From Bacteroidales bacterium UBA5072 (GTDB taxonomy: Bacteria; Bacteroidota; Bacteroidia; Bacteroidales; UBA10428): DNA of 45,876 bases. The stretch spans positions 1-45,876 of the forward strand of contig DIAS01000017.1 in assembly GCA_002415855.1 (NCBI GenBank), read 5' to 3'. The notes under the pieces were generated by a model. The model did not search any database. It was given only the letters and a program-made list of their open reading frames with translations, and was not told where the DNA came from. The stretch's first letter is position 1. Every line of letters starts with the position of its first letter. The translations under genes were made by a program, and so were the position numbers. This document shows, in pieces, positions 23,364-32,372 of the stretch.

Positions 23364-23997
23364 ATTAAGGCTTATAATGCCGTTGGCATGCGCTTTATTT
23401 TTTCTCAAGGTGCCTGCGCAGGTGCCCGATACGCCCATGAAGGACATCGCCGGTTTTAAAGAAAAGCTGGTTACCATGTCGTCCAGGGTGAATACAATCG
23501 AAAGCGATTTTGTACAGGTGAAGAACCTGAGTGTGCTTGCCAATAAAATCACCTCAAGAGGAAATTTCTGCTACAGAAAGGAGAATAATATCCGCTGGGA
23601 ATATCTCCAGCCATACCGGTATCTCATCATCATCAGCAATGGCAAAATCTTCATCAAAGAGGATAAAAGCCAAAAACAGTACGATATACAAAGCAACAAG
23701 ATGTTCCAGGAGATGAATAAATTCATCAGCGGCTGCATTCAGGGGGATATCCTTAAAAATGACAAAGAATTCAGGGTGGAATATTTCGAGGACGATAAAA
23801 ACTATTTCGTAAGCCTTGTGCCACACGCGGAAAAAATGCGCGAGATGCTGAATGAAGTTCAGATCTGGTTCAGCCGGAATGACCTGACTGTATCAAGGAT
23901 TACAATGATAGAAGCGGGAGGTGATTACACAAAGATTGAGTTCACGAACAAGAAGCTGAATACAGATATACCTCTTGAGAAGTTCAGTTTTAAATAA
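23353..23997 (+). CDS. LolA-like outer-membrane lipoprotein carrier
   Basis: This 214-aa exported protein has a signal peptide (residues 1-20 from the ATG at 23353, MTIKLRLIMPLAC) and a LolA-type beta domain: an N-terminal helix with ESDFVQVKNLSVL, then RWEYLQPYRYLI and the C-terminal FTNKKLNTDIPLEKF. LolA-like proteins of aryl-polyene clusters are thought to ferry lipid-linked product across the periplasm. The upstream TTG at 23299 would run deep into the deacetylase; the ATG overlaps it by only 11 bp. Works presumably with the lipoprotein next door and the MMPL exporter at 32373. Confidence 0.87.
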   Translation: MTIKLRLIMPLACALFFLKVPAQVPDTPMKDIAGFKEKLVTMSSRVNTIESDFVQVKNLSVLANKITSRGNFCYRKENNIRWEYLQPYRYLIIISNGKIFIKEDKSQKQYDIQSNKMFQEMNKFISGCIQGDILKNDKEFRVEYFEDDKNYFVSLVPHAEKMREMLNEVQIWFSRNDLTVSRITMIEAGGDYTKIEFTNKKLNTDIPLEKFSFK

Positions 23998-24028
23998 ATC
24001 CTTTGCCCATTCCGGCAAACAAGCGGGT

Positions 24029-24709
24029 ATGCCTGGCAGGGACAGACACATGAGTCTGTCCTTATGCCTGCTGTGGACACTGACGCTGCTTTTTGCAAAC
24101 GCCTGTTCCCTCTCTCTCTTCCCCGGGTATCATCCCCAACCGGATACCCGGACAGTTGCCCCGGTTTCCTGGTTTCAGCCTGATTCAGGACATCTCCTGT
24201 TTAATACAAAGATTGACCTGATGAAGAAGCACTTCAGCGGACTGATGGTAGTTCAGCCCGATTCAGGATCTGCATACCGCGTGGTTTTCCTTACCGAAGT
24301 CGGACTGAAGATCTTTGATCTGGAGTTTTTGCCCGACAGGCAGGTAAAGGTTCACTATGTTCTGGAAGCTATAAACAGGAAGACGCTTATTCATACTTTA
24401 TCCGGAGATATAAGCCTGGTGCTGATGAACGGGCTGTCACTAACTGAGCCTGAAATCCTGGGACACAAAGATGGCCGGGATGTAATATTCCGCTACAGGA
24501 ACGGGAAAGAGAGAAACTATTATTACGTGAGTGAATCCACTGATAAGCCTTACCAGGCAAGACAAACTGGTTGTGTCACCAATAAAGTAAGGGCCGAATT
24601 TTACGGAAAACCGGCGACGGGACTCGATTCCATTAAAATCAAACATGATAACCTCCGGTTGAGCATTGAACTTTACCGGATAATTGAAATCGAATATGTT
24701 GCAGAATAA
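24029..24709 (+). CDS. Lipoprotein of the polyene cluster (possible DUF3261 counterpart)
   Basis: This 226-aa protein starts MPGRDRHMSLSLCLLW and has a lipobox near LLFANAC, so it should be an envelope lipoprotein. The mature part is beta-rich with no recognised catalytic motif. In proteobacterial aryl-polyene clusters a DUF3261 lipoprotein sits next to LolA and the MMPL protein; this one has the same position, which is the only reason to suggest equivalence. A second ATG at 24050 (MSLSLC) would give a shorter signal and is also possible. The end overlaps the dehydratase gene by 14 bp. Confidence 0.75.
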   Translation: MPGRDRHMSLSLCLLWTLTLLFANACSLSLFPGYHPQPDTRTVAPVSWFQPDSGHLLFNTKIDLMKKHFSGLMVVQPDSGSAYRVVFLTEVGLKIFDLEFLPDRQVKVHYVLEAINRKTLIHTLSGDISLVLMNGLSLTEPEILGHKDGRDVIFRYRNGKERNYYYVSESTDKPYQARQTGCVTNKVRAEFYGKPATGLDSIKIKHDNLRLSIELYRIIEIEYVAE

Positions 24710-25070
24710 ATTATACTACCTTTCATTCTTTGAGGTGTCAGAAACGGGGGAAAAGATCTCAGCGCAAATCCATCTGAATAGGGAGCACCCGGTATTCGAA
24801 GGTCATTTCCCCGGCAATCCCATCCTTCCGGGTGTTTGTACCGTGCAGATTATCCTTGAGTTATTGGAAAAGGCATTGGTAAAGGAACTCATGCTCACCA
24901 GGGCGGGAAATATCAAATACCTGGGATTCATTAGTCCTGAAACGATGACAGAGGTCCGTTTTGATCTGGTGCTGAAGAAAACAGGTACAAATGCACTGAG
25001 TTGTTCGGCTTCGGTTCTGGCAGGTGGGAATGTGGTGTGCAGCTTTAAAGGAGAGTACCTCGAAATTTGA
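24696..25070 (+). CDS. FabZ-like 3-hydroxyacyl-ACP dehydratase (ApeI-like)
   Basis: This 124-aa hotdog protein has the FabZ signature HFPGNPILPGVC, with catalytic His37 in EGHFPG. It dehydrates the 3-hydroxyacyl-ACP intermediates; because no enoyl reductase gene is present, double bonds should accumulate as a conjugated polyene. I chose the ATG at 24696 (MLQNKLYYLS) over the upstream in-frame TTG at 24684. It is the last gene of the rightward arm and is convergent with the second dehydratase gene 31 bp away; no terminator was seen between them. Confidence 0.87.
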   Translation: MLQNKLYYLSFFEVSETGEKISAQIHLNREHPVFEGHFPGNPILPGVCTVQIILELLEKALVKELMLTRAGNIKYLGFISPETMTEVRFDLVLKKTGTNALSCSASVLAGGNVVCSFKGEYLEI

Positions 25071-25101
25071 AATTGCCAGCGGTAAAGGTGGATTTTCACA
25101 A

Positions 25102-25518
25102 TCACTTGCCCAAGATCCTCATCTCACAGGCCGCAATAACATTCTTTTCCAAAAACACCCTGCCCGTAACAATCGTAAATCCTACGATCTCATTCTCTAC
25201 AACAATCTCCGACTGAATCACAGCCTCCACAGGGGGCATGGCTGTGATCACCAGGTTCTTGATAGCCCCGATATATCCTTCGCTGACTTCACCGCTTTTC
25301 ATTTTATTCCTGTAACCGGTGAAGGCAGCTGCTGTTTGTGCAATAAATTCAATGAGCCCCGGTTCACGGAGCCGGCCATTCTCGCAAAATAAGTTGTCAG
25401 CTGTGATGTGGAGAATTCCTTTGGCTGACCGGTCATCAGCATATACCAGCCTGTCAATCATTTGTATGGGACGACGCTGGGGAATTAAATCGGATATGGT
25501 AAAATCGTCAGGTTTCAT
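25102..25518 (-). CDS. Second hotdog dehydratase (ApeP-like)
   Basis: This 138-aa hotdog-fold protein starts DLIPQRRPIQMIDRL, similar to FabZ's LPHRYPFLLID, and has ENGRLREPGLIEFIAQTAA near the central helix, the ApeP-like pattern, but no HFPGxPxxPG motif. In aryl-polyene systems ApeI and ApeP work together as a dehydratase pair; here the ApeI-like partner is the convergent gene ending at 25070. The start overlaps the stop of the acyltransferase gene (ATGA). Position and composition support the role, but catalytic residues were not all identified. Confidence 0.85.
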   Translation of the reverse strand: MKPDDFTISDLIPQRRPIQMIDRLVYADDRSAKGILHITADNLFCENGRLREPGLIEFIAQTAAAFTGYRNKMKSGEVSEGYIGAIKNLVITAMPPVEAVIQSEIVVENEIVGFTIVTGRVFLEKNVIAACEMRILGK

Positions 25519-26405
25519 GTTTTCCAGAAATCAAAGTAATTGAACCATTGGTTCGGATATTGCCTTACCTTTTCTTCTAAGGCTTCAATGTAATCGCTTA
25601 TGATCACCTTCAGCATATCGTCTCTTTTGGCAAGGCTAGCCTGTTGTGCATAATACCTGGGAGGTGTGGCATAAAAGTGATAATGCCTGCTGCTGTCCTT
25701 CATGGCAAAAACAAAAGAAACCGGCACACCATATTTCATAGCCAGGTAAAAGGGTCCGGTCGGAAAGTTGGCTTTCCTGCCCAGGAAGGAACAGGTAAGC
25801 GTTTTACTCCCCTGCATATACCTGTCGCCATGAAGGCACAAGATCTCGTGGTTTTTGAGTGCCTGGCTGATCTCGTATACATGGGCATTGTCTTCGCTGA
25901 TGGGAATAATGTGAAAGCTCTTCCTTGTGAAAGTCGAAAGGTATTCTTTGATCTTCTGATGCTCAGCATCGAGCATGATGATGTTGATACTGGTATCAAG
26001 TCGCTCCAGCATATGGCCTGCCATTTCAAAATTACCAATATGGGCACTGATGAGGAGCCCTCCTGATTTGTCGGCTACCAGAGCTCTCAGGTGGTCTTCA
26101 CCTTCGAAATTAAAAGTGAACCTGGTATCGAATCCACCCATGGTGGCAAATTTATCCAGGATTACCTGCCCAAAGGCATAGTAATTCCTGTAAATAGCAG
26201 CAACAGACCTGAAGAAACCATAGCCCAGGCGGTGGTGAAAGAAATAGTAGATATTTCTGAAAGAACCAGGGGCAAAGGTAAAAAAGTAAAAGGCGACAAA
26301 TCGCAGTAGGAAATAGGCAAAGGGAAGTCCCAGGTATTTTAGTACGGCAATGAAGATCTTATAGCCGGTGATGCCGCCGCGGGTTTTACCTTTCCATTCA
26401 TCCAC
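25515..26405 (-). CDS. LPLAT-type (HtrB/LpxL-like) acyltransferase
   Basis: This 296-aa protein has an N-terminal hydrophobic anchor region (about 20-50) and the HtrB/LpxL-type motif SAHIGNFEMAG, in which His and Glu of HxxxxE are the usual catalytic pair, plus LHGDR and a basic loop. It should transfer an acyl chain from ACP, here perhaps the aryl polyene, to a lipid or glycolipid acceptor at the inner membrane. It follows the ACP gene by 6 bp and overlaps the ApeP-like gene. LPLAT genes are common in aryl-polyene clusters (ApeD/ApeK type). The acceptor is unknown. Confidence 0.88.
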   Translation of the reverse strand: MDEWKGKTRGGITGYKIFIAVLKYLGLPFAYFLLRFVAFYFFTFAPGSFRNIYYFFHHRLGYGFFRSVAAIYRNYYAFGQVILDKFATMGGFDTRFTFNFEGEDHLRALVADKSGGLLISAHIGNFEMAGHMLERLDTSINIIMLDAEHQKIKEYLSTFTRKSFHIIPISEDNAHVYEISQALKNHEILCLHGDRYMQGSKTLTCSFLGRKANFPTGPFYLAMKYGVPVSFVFAMKDSSRHYHFYATPPRYYAQQASLAKRDDMLKVIISDYIEALEEKVRQYPNQWFNYFDFWKT

Positions 26406-26411
26406 AACAGG

Positions 26412-26660
26412 CTATTTCTTATTTATACAATTGAAAATGTAGTCATACAAGTCATTCAGTGTCCTGATGGCAGTCATTTCTTCCCCTTTGAGGGTAAGCC
26501 CGAATTCTTTCTGAACGATAACGGCAATGTCAACAAAATCAAGGCTCTCGAGACCGAGGTCATCTTTAAGATGCGCTGTAGGTACTATTTTCTGCTCCTC
26601 GATCTCAAATTCCTCAATCAGAAAAGTCTTGATGATGCCGGCAATTTCTTCTTTGGTCAT
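26412..26660 (-). CDS. Acyl carrier protein 2
   Basis: This 82-aa carrier protein has the attachment Ser39 in LGLESLDFVDI. It differs clearly from the first ACP (20048) in sequence, which suggests a separate role, for example starter loading versus elongation. It lies between a KS and the LPLAT-type acyltransferase, so it probably delivers chains to that enzyme. Translated in the leftward arm with short gaps on both sides. Confidence 0.93.
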   Translation of the reverse strand: MTKEEIAGIIKTFLIEEFEIEEQKIVPTAHLKDDLGLESLDFVDIAVIVQKEFGLTLKGEEMTAIRTLNDLYDYIFNCINKK

Positions 26661-26686
26661 ATTGTGTGTATGGATATGGTTTAATC

Positions 26687-27907
26687 TTACTGGTATTTTT
26701 TAATGATCAGGGATGAATTGGTGCCTCCGAATCCAAAAGAATTGGAAAGGAAGGTATTGATCTCTTTGTCGATGGTTTTATTGGTAATATTAAGTTTTGC
26801 AGTGAATTCATCAGGCTCTTCGAAATTGATATTGGGTGCCACAAATGAATGCTTCATCATCAGCATGGAATACACCACTTCGCTGGCTCCCGCCATCCAC
26901 ATTTCATGCCCTGTCATCGATTTTGTTGAGGATACAAGTGGTTTCACCCTGCCGAAAATATGATCGATGGCCTTGGCTTCATTCTGGTCTCCGATAGGAG
27001 TTGAAGTGGCATGCGCATTGATATAATCAATTTCTTCCGGTGTCAGCTGAGCATCATTCAGGGCCATGCTGATCGCCCTGATGGGACCATCCACATCGGG
27101 GACGGAAATATGCTTTCCATCGGAGGAGAAACCATAGCCGATGATCTCGGCCAGGATAGGTGCGCCTCTTTGAAGGGCGTGATCCAGACTTTCCACAATT
27201 ACTGTAGCGGCACCTCCACTTGGAACAAGTCCGTCCCTGCTCCTGTCAAATGGTCTGGAAGCACGTTCAGGAGCTGATTCCAACTTTGAGAAAGCACCCA
27301 AAGCATCAAAACTGCCTACGCAAAACAGGTTCACTTCCTGGGAACCGCCGCAGATCACCATGTTCTGGTAACCATGCCGGACCATGTGAAATCCCATGCC
27401 GATGGCATGGGAACCACTGGCACAGGCCCCGCTGAGTGTGAAATTGACACCTCTGAGGCGAAAGATAACCGAAAGGTTCATGGTTACCGATGAATTCATG
27501 GATTGAAATACGGCACCTGAACCTACAAGAGATGTATCCCGCTTTTCACGGATAATATCGGCACTCTGAATTACCGAGGGTGTTGAACTGTCGTTGCCAA
27601 AAATGATGCCCACTTCGTGCGTATCGAAATACTCTTCCGTAAGGTTTGCAATCCTGATGGCTTCGGAGGTAGATACATAGGCATATTCAGCTTGATCGGG
27701 CATGCAAACCCGTGCACGCCTGTCCAGCACTCCCTTGAGATTAGGCCGTTCAAGCTTCCCGGAAAGACCTGACTGGTAACCATAGGATTTTCGTTCCTCA
27801 TCAAGGATGATTCCTGATTTACCTGCATAGAGCGAGTTCTTTACCTCCTCAAGGCTCTTTCCGATGGAGGAGTAAATACCGATACCTGTTATAACTACCC
27901 TGTTCAT
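26687..27907 (-). CDS. Beta-ketoacyl-ACP synthase, FabB/FabF-like (active)
   Basis: This 406-aa ketosynthase has the full triad: Cys162 in SGACASGSHAI, His299 in NAHATSTPIGD and His334 in SMTGHEMWMAG. Its NAHATSTPIGD motif is closer to FabB/FabF than the other two cluster KSs, so it may act on early or late chain lengths. It lies between the ketoreductase and second ACP in the leftward arm, separated by 21 bp and 26 bp. With 18261 and 20319 it makes three active ketosynthases in the cluster. Confidence 0.94.
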   Translation of the reverse strand: MNRVVITGIGIYSSIGKSLEEVKNSLYAGKSGIILDEERKSYGYQSGLSGKLERPNLKGVLDRRARVCMPDQAEYAYVSTSEAIRIANLTEEYFDTHEVGIIFGNDSSTPSVIQSADIIREKRDTSLVGSGAVFQSMNSSVTMNLSVIFRLRGVNFTLSGACASGSHAIGMGFHMVRHGYQNMVICGGSQEVNLFCVGSFDALGAFSKLESAPERASRPFDRSRDGLVPSGGAATVIVESLDHALQRGAPILAEIIGYGFSSDGKHISVPDVDGPIRAISMALNDAQLTPEEIDYINAHATSTPIGDQNEAKAIDHIFGRVKPLVSSTKSMTGHEMWMAGASEVVYSMLMMKHSFVAPNINFEEPDEFTAKLNITNKTIDKEINTFLSNSFGFGGTNSSLIIKKYQ

Positions 27908-27928
27908 ATAAGATTAGAACAACAAAAG

Positions 27929-28657
27929 TTATGTGTATAACCCGCCATTTACCGAAATCACTTCTCCCGTAATATAGGAGGCTTTTTCAGATGCCAGGAA
28001 GCAAACTGCATCAGCAACCTCTTCGGGTAAACCAAAACGGTTCAATGGTATCAGGCCTTTTAATTCATTTTCATCCAAATCCCTGGTCATGTCGGTTTTA
28101 ATAAAGCCAGGAGCTACCGCATTCACAGTAACACGCTTTTTCCCAATCTCCTGTGCAAGTGCCTTTGTGGCCCCAATAATTCCTGCCTTGGCCGCTGAAT
28201 AATTTACCTGTCCCGGCAGCCCCTTTAAGCCGGAAAGGGATACAACGTTGACAATTCTCCCGTATTTCTTTACGAGCATGTCCTTTAACAGCATCCGGGT
28301 GACAAAAAAGAACCCGTTGAGGTTGGTATTTAAAACTTCATTCCAATGATGATTCTCCATCCACATCAGCAGTGTATCCTTTCGTATACCTGCATTATTG
28401 ATCAGCACCTCAATATACTGCCCGGGATTTTCAGTCTGCCAATTACCCAGCGTACTTTCAACCTGTGCACAGTCGGCTACGTCAAATCTCATCAGCATAC
28501 CGTCACTTCCTTTCCCCCTGACGAGATTGAGCGTATTATTTGCCTCTTCCTCGTTCGAAAGGTAATTGATCAGCACAAAATAACCCATTTCGGCCAGCCT
28601 GACACATACTGCCCTGCCAATTCCTCTAGATCCTCCGGTTACAAGTGCGTATTTCAT
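27929..28657 (-). CDS. 3-oxoacyl-ACP reductase (FabG-like)
   Basis: This 242-aa short-chain dehydrogenase reduces 3-oxoacyl-ACP with NADPH. It has TGGSRGIG (7-14), NNAG (87-90), a catalytic Ser in VVSLSG (139-143) and YSAAK with Tyr153 and Lys157. It is the only ketoreductase in the cluster and sits between the ammonia-lyase and ketosynthase genes. The length is standard for FabG. A housekeeping fabG elsewhere is likely, so this copy should be cluster-specific. Confidence 0.94.
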   Translation of the reverse strand: MKYALVTGGSRGIGRAVCVRLAEMGYFVLINYLSNEEEANNTLNLVRGKGSDGMLMRFDVADCAQVESTLGNWQTENPGQYIEVLINNAGIRKDTLLMWMENHHWNEVLNTNLNGFFFVTRMLLKDMLVKKYGRIVNVVSLSGLKGLPGQVNYSAAKAGIIGATKALAQEIGKKRVTVNAVAPGFIKTDMTRDLDENELKGLIPLNRFGLPEEVADAVCFLASEKASYITGEVISVNGGLYT

Positions 28658-28679
28658 TATATAACTGATAGTTACAAAC

Positions 28680-30221
28680 CTACTCGAATTTTATAAATTG
28701 GTTGCAAAGGTAATCTTTAATTCTCTTTATTTCAATATATTTTATCGTATCCTCCTCGAAACGCGGGACCACCATTCTCAATTGATGGTACTTTTCGCGG
28801 TTGAAACCGGATAACCTGGCTTCAATATTAAGATGATCAATAGCCTGGATAAGGGTTATCAACTCGATCGATAATACCTGGTAGGTGTTTTCGATCACCT
28901 TCCTGGCAAATTGCGCCGAATTGGTACCCATACTTACAATATCCTGGTTATCATTATTGTTGGATATGCTGTGCACATAATTGGGAAATGAGAGGGTCTG
29001 GTTTTCAGCAACTGTTGAAGTAGCAGTGAACTGCGCGCCCTGCATGCCAAAATTCACACCTAGTTTTCCAAGGTTAACAAAAGGAGGCAGCTTATTGTTC
29101 AATCGGTCATTTAACAGGTAATTGAGTTGCCGTTCGAGGAGCATGGACAACTTGGTCATGGCAATCTTCAATTTGTCCATTTCCAGCGAAATGTAATCCC
29201 CGTGAAAATTACCGCCATGGAAAATATTTTCATGTACGGCATCGATAACAGGATTATCACTGGAGGAGTTGGCTTCGTCCAAAAGCACTATTTCAGCCTG
29301 TTGCACAGTGTCGAGTATGGGCCCGAGTATTTGCGGGACACAGCGGATGGAGTAATATTCCTGAACCTTGTCTGCTATTACGTACTCCTTTCCCTGCTTG
29401 CCGTTAAAAAAATGTTCCTCACGTTTGCGGATCAGTTTACTGTCATTCAGGATGAACCGCTCAAGTTCGGCTACTTTGTTTTGTCCATAATGTTTTTTTA
29501 CCCCGTTCAGTTCTGCAGAGAAATAGTCATCAAATGACCTTACCAGCTCATTGATCATGGTTGCCACAACAACTGACCAATTGACAAGGTTCCTGGCGTG
29601 AATCAGGTTCACTATTCCCGTACCGGTCATGAAACAGGTCCCGTTTATCAGCGACAATCCTTCGCGTAAATGCACTGAGATGGGTTTGAGATCATGCCTT
29701 GCAAAGGCTTCAGCAGTGTTGATAATCTGGCCGTTGTAAATAACCTCTCCCTCACCAATAAGCACCAGGGCTATGTGAGCCAGCTGAACAAGATCACCGC
29801 TGGCACCTACACCACCATGTTCTGGTACCATGGGCACGATGTGAAGGTTAACCAGGTCCCTGATCAGTTCAACCACCTCCGGATGAATTCCTGAAAATCC
29901 GTGTGAAAAATTGCTCAGCAGGGTGATCATTGCAGAACGGACATAAAGAGGATCAACAGGATCACCGGATCCTGCTGCATGACTCCGGATTGCATTGTAA
30001 TGGAGTTTAAGTCGGTCCGCCTCGTCTATCTTGTACTGGGCCATGGGACCCAGGCCTGTGTTGATACCGTATATTATTTTATCCTGGTGGAAAGCTTCGA
30101 GAAAGCTATAGCTTTTTCCGATCCTTTCAATCGCGTCTTTATGTATATCGACTTTTTCGCCTTCCAGCAAAACGTGATGATAATCCTCCAGTGTTATTCT
30201 TCGTTCGCCAATATTTAGCAT
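28680..30221 (-). CDS. Aromatic amino acid ammonia-lyase, probably tyrosine-specific
   Basis: This 513-aa lyase of the HAL/TAL/PAL family forms the MIO cofactor from Ala140-Ser141-Gly142 in GGVGASGDLVQL; Tyr51 lies in YGINTGLGP. At the position where histidine lyases have Glu in the QEDHVSMG motif, this protein has Gln426 in NNNDNQDIVSMG, the pattern of Flavobacterium TAL, which argues for an aromatic rather than histidine substrate. The segment RSHAAG (79-84) does not separate the groups, since Flavobacterium TAL also has SH there. It should make 4-hydroxycinnamate as the aryl starter. It is the first gene of the leftward arm, and the ketoreductase follows after 22 bp. Confidence 0.9.
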   Translation of the reverse strand: MLNIGERRITLEDYHHVLLEGEKVDIHKDAIERIGKSYSFLEAFHQDKIIYGINTGLGPMAQYKIDEADRLKLHYNAIRSHAAGSGDPVDPLYVRSAMITLLSNFSHGFSGIHPEVVELIRDLVNLHIVPMVPEHGGVGASGDLVQLAHIALVLIGEGEVIYNGQIINTAEAFARHDLKPISVHLREGLSLINGTCFMTGTGIVNLIHARNLVNWSVVVATMINELVRSFDDYFSAELNGVKKHYGQNKVAELERFILNDSKLIRKREEHFFNGKQGKEYVIADKVQEYYSIRCVPQILGPILDTVQQAEIVLLDEANSSSDNPVIDAVHENIFHGGNFHGDYISLEMDKLKIAMTKLSMLLERQLNYLLNDRLNNKLPPFVNLGKLGVNFGMQGAQFTATSTVAENQTLSFPNYVHSISNNNDNQDIVSMGTNSAQFARKVIENTYQVLSIELITLIQAIDHLNIEARLSGFNREKYHQLRMVVPRFEEDTIKYIEIKRIKDYLCNQFIKFE

Positions 30222-30483
30222 TTTATAGAATAGAATTAAGGCAACAGCGCAGTTAATTAGTTCGTTTTTAGGGCTTCGGGTTTTTAAGAAATCGGCTGCA
30301 AAATAATAAAAAATTTAGTTTTATTTCAATCCCTGATCAGCCTTTTGGTATACTCCGTATTTTTAAACGAAATCTAGGATAATTATTCTAAGTTAAAAAT
30401 GATAATATTAGTGCTATATTTAATCCCGGTATCCTGGTACTGTTTTTATAATCATTTAATTAACAATCATAAACTACCCTACC
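30222..30483. promoter_or_regulatory. Divergent promoter region of the polyene cluster
   Basis: The 262-bp AT-rich gap lies between the ammonia-lyase arm (minus) and the outer-membrane protein gene (plus). On the plus strand TATATTTA (30415-30422) is one mismatch from TAnnTTTG. On the minus strand TTATTTTG (30299-30306) is also one mismatch away. No gene or RNA is seen. Confidence 0.35.
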
Positions 30484-31173
30484 ATGAAAATAACCATTTC
30501 TTCAGATTCCTTGTCCGGCAGGAAGAATACAGCAGCACTTTTACTCGCAATGATTTTCCTGTTACAGGTGGCAATTGCACATTCGCAGGAAACCGCAGTT
30601 AAAAAAAGTGCTGTTTACCCTACATTCGGAGTAGGTTTCGGGTTCTTTCACCCCGGGGATGTAAATGACTATATTGCGCTTGACCTGCCTTCAGGATATA
30701 TCACCGAGTACGGAACCCAGGAAATGTTCATGTTCTTTGATATTCACGCGGGCGTTACTTTCAGGATGAAACAATTTGATGTATCTGCTTTGTTGGAGTA
30801 TGATATTGCACCTAAGTGGATCATGATCTCCGACGGAAATAACTTGAACTATATGTATTCAAGGATAGCACCCGGCGTTACGGCCAATTACTATGTCCCT
30901 GTCGGCACCGGTCGGCATGCTTTTTTTATCGGTGGCGGGATAAATTACAGCTTCATGAAATTTGAGGAATTCAGTGCATCTTCACCGGGATTCAGGTTAC
31001 AGGCGGGTTTCAGTTTGCAATTCGGGACTTTCAATCTGCAGCCCTTCGGTGCTTTTAACTATGCCTCTGCAACTGATACGGACAACCAGGATTGGGAAGA
31101 TTTTAACCTGAATTACACCAACGGGCAAATAGGCGTAAACTTCTCGTTTCACCCGAAGATTAATTTCAAATAA
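30484..31173 (+). CDS. Outer-membrane beta-barrel-like protein
   Basis: This 229-aa protein has a long signal peptide (hydrophobic 16-32, cleavage near AHSQ) and a mature part with many alternating hydrophobic strands and aromatic ends, such as YPTFGVGFGFFHPGD, HAFFIGGGINYSF and GQIGVNFSFHP, typical of small outer-membrane barrels. No ligand motif is recognised. It stands at the start of the third arm of the pigment cluster and may accept or hold the lipid-linked product in the outer membrane, but could be unrelated. It is separated from the GT2 gene by 44 bp with a promoter box. Confidence 0.75.
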   Translation: MKITISSDSLSGRKNTAALLLAMIFLLQVAIAHSQETAVKKSAVYPTFGVGFGFFHPGDVNDYIALDLPSGYITEYGTQEMFMFFDIHAGVTFRMKQFDVSALLEYDIAPKWIMISDGNNLNYMYSRIAPGVTANYYVPVGTGRHAFFIGGGINYSFMKFEEFSASSPGFRLQAGFSLQFGTFNLQPFGAFNYASATDTDNQDWEDFNLNYTNGQIGVNFSFHPKINFK

Positions 31174-31175
31174 TT

Positions 31176-31183
31176 TATATTTG
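31176..31183 (+). promoter_or_regulatory. -7 promoter box for GT2-MMPL genes
   Basis: TATATTTG exactly matches the Bacteroidota -7 consensus TAnnTTTG, 35 bp upstream of the GT2 start. It lies just after the stop of the barrel protein gene. No TTTG was found at the -33 position. Confidence 0.5.
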
Positions 31184-31217
31184 CAGCTTTGCTTTGGCGA
31201 TTTAATGGTATGACTCC

Positions 31218-32369
31218 ATGAACTGGTGTGTCGTTATTCCAACTTACAACAATGAGAAAACACTGGAAAAGGTTATTCGTGATGTCCTTCAAGCCACACG
31301 CGATATTATTGTGGTGAATGACGGGTCAACCGATGGAACGTTGGCTATCCTGCAACTTTTCCCTGATATCATGATTGTAAGCTATGACCGGAACCGGGGG
31401 AAGGGATATGCCTTAAGAAAAGGATTTGAAAGGGCACTTCAGGAAGGATTCACCCATGCTGTTACGCTTGATTCGGACGGCCAGCATTATGCTTCCGATA
31501 TCGGATTATTCATCAGCAAGGCAGCGGAAGATCCCGACGCTCTTATTGTGGGCAGCCGGATCCTGCCGGAGGAGAAAATGAGAAAGGGCAGTGGATTTGC
31601 CAACAGGTTTTCTAATTTCTGGTTCAGGGTAATTGCAGGCGTCAGCCTGCCCGATACGCAGTCGGGATTCCGCCTGTATCCCCTCCTGCTGATCCGGAAC
31701 ATCCGTTTTATTACACAAAGATATGAATTCGAGCTGGAGGTCCTGATCCGGTCTGCCTGGACAGGTATTCGGCTTTCGAATATTCCGATACGTGTATATT
31801 ATCCTGCAAAAGTAGACCGCGTAAGTCATTTCAGACCGGTTACGGACTTTATCAGGATTACCCTGCTGAATACTGTCTGTGTATTCATCGCGCTGTTTTA
31901 CATAAAACCTTTTTCCTTTCTGCAATACCTTAGAAAAGACAGCATTAAGGGTTTTCTCAGAAAACAGGTTCTGCAGACCGGTGATTCGGTTGCCAAGGTG
32001 ACCCTTTCGGTAATGTTCGGGGTTTTCATGGGAATAGTGCCCATATGGGGATACCAGTTGATTACAGCCGTTGCTTTGGCTTACCTGCTGAAACTGAACA
32101 AACTCATTGTTATCGTAGCCGCAAACATCAGCATACCTCCCATGATACCCATAATCCTGTACCTGAGTCACCTCACCGGAGGTTTTATCCTCTCCGCAGA
32201 CAGCCATCCTGTATTCAGCAGTGAGATAACCATGGCCTGGGCACGGGATAACCTGTTCCAATATATTGTCGGCAGCCTGGTTTTTGCATTGACTGCCGCG
32301 GTTTTCTTCGGATTACTGACTTATATACTGCTGAAGATATTCCGGAAAAAACCTGTTTTAATTGGTTAA
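31218..32369 (+). CDS. GT2 glycosyltransferase fused to DUF2062 membrane domain
   Basis: The first 230 residues or so are a GT2 (GT-A) glycosyltransferase: VVIPTYNNE, VVNDGSTDG and the LDSDGQH metal-binding motif. The C-terminal half (about 245-375) is a membrane DUF2062 domain with helices such as VMFGVFMGIVPIWGYQLITA. Such fusions transfer a sugar to a lipid carrier or lipid head group at the inner membrane. GT2-DUF2062 proteins are regular members of aryl-polyene clusters. It is 3 bp before the exporter gene and is surely co-transcribed with it. The sugar donor is unknown. Confidence 0.9.
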   Translation: MNWCVVIPTYNNEKTLEKVIRDVLQATRDIIVVNDGSTDGTLAILQLFPDIMIVSYDRNRGKGYALRKGFERALQEGFTHAVTLDSDGQHYASDIGLFISKAAEDPDALIVGSRILPEEKMRKGSGFANRFSNFWFRVIAGVSLPDTQSGFRLYPLLLIRNIRFITQRYEFELEVLIRSAWTGIRLSNIPIRVYYPAKVDRVSHFRPVTDFIRITLLNTVCVFIALFYIKPFSFLQYLRKDSIKGFLRKQVLQTGDSVAKVTLSVMFGVFMGIVPIWGYQLITAVALAYLLKLNKLIVIVAANISIPPMIPIILYLSHLTGGFILSADSHPVFSSEITMAWARDNLFQYIVGSLVFALTAAVFFGLLTYILLKIFRKKPVLIG

Positions 32370-32372
32370 TTT

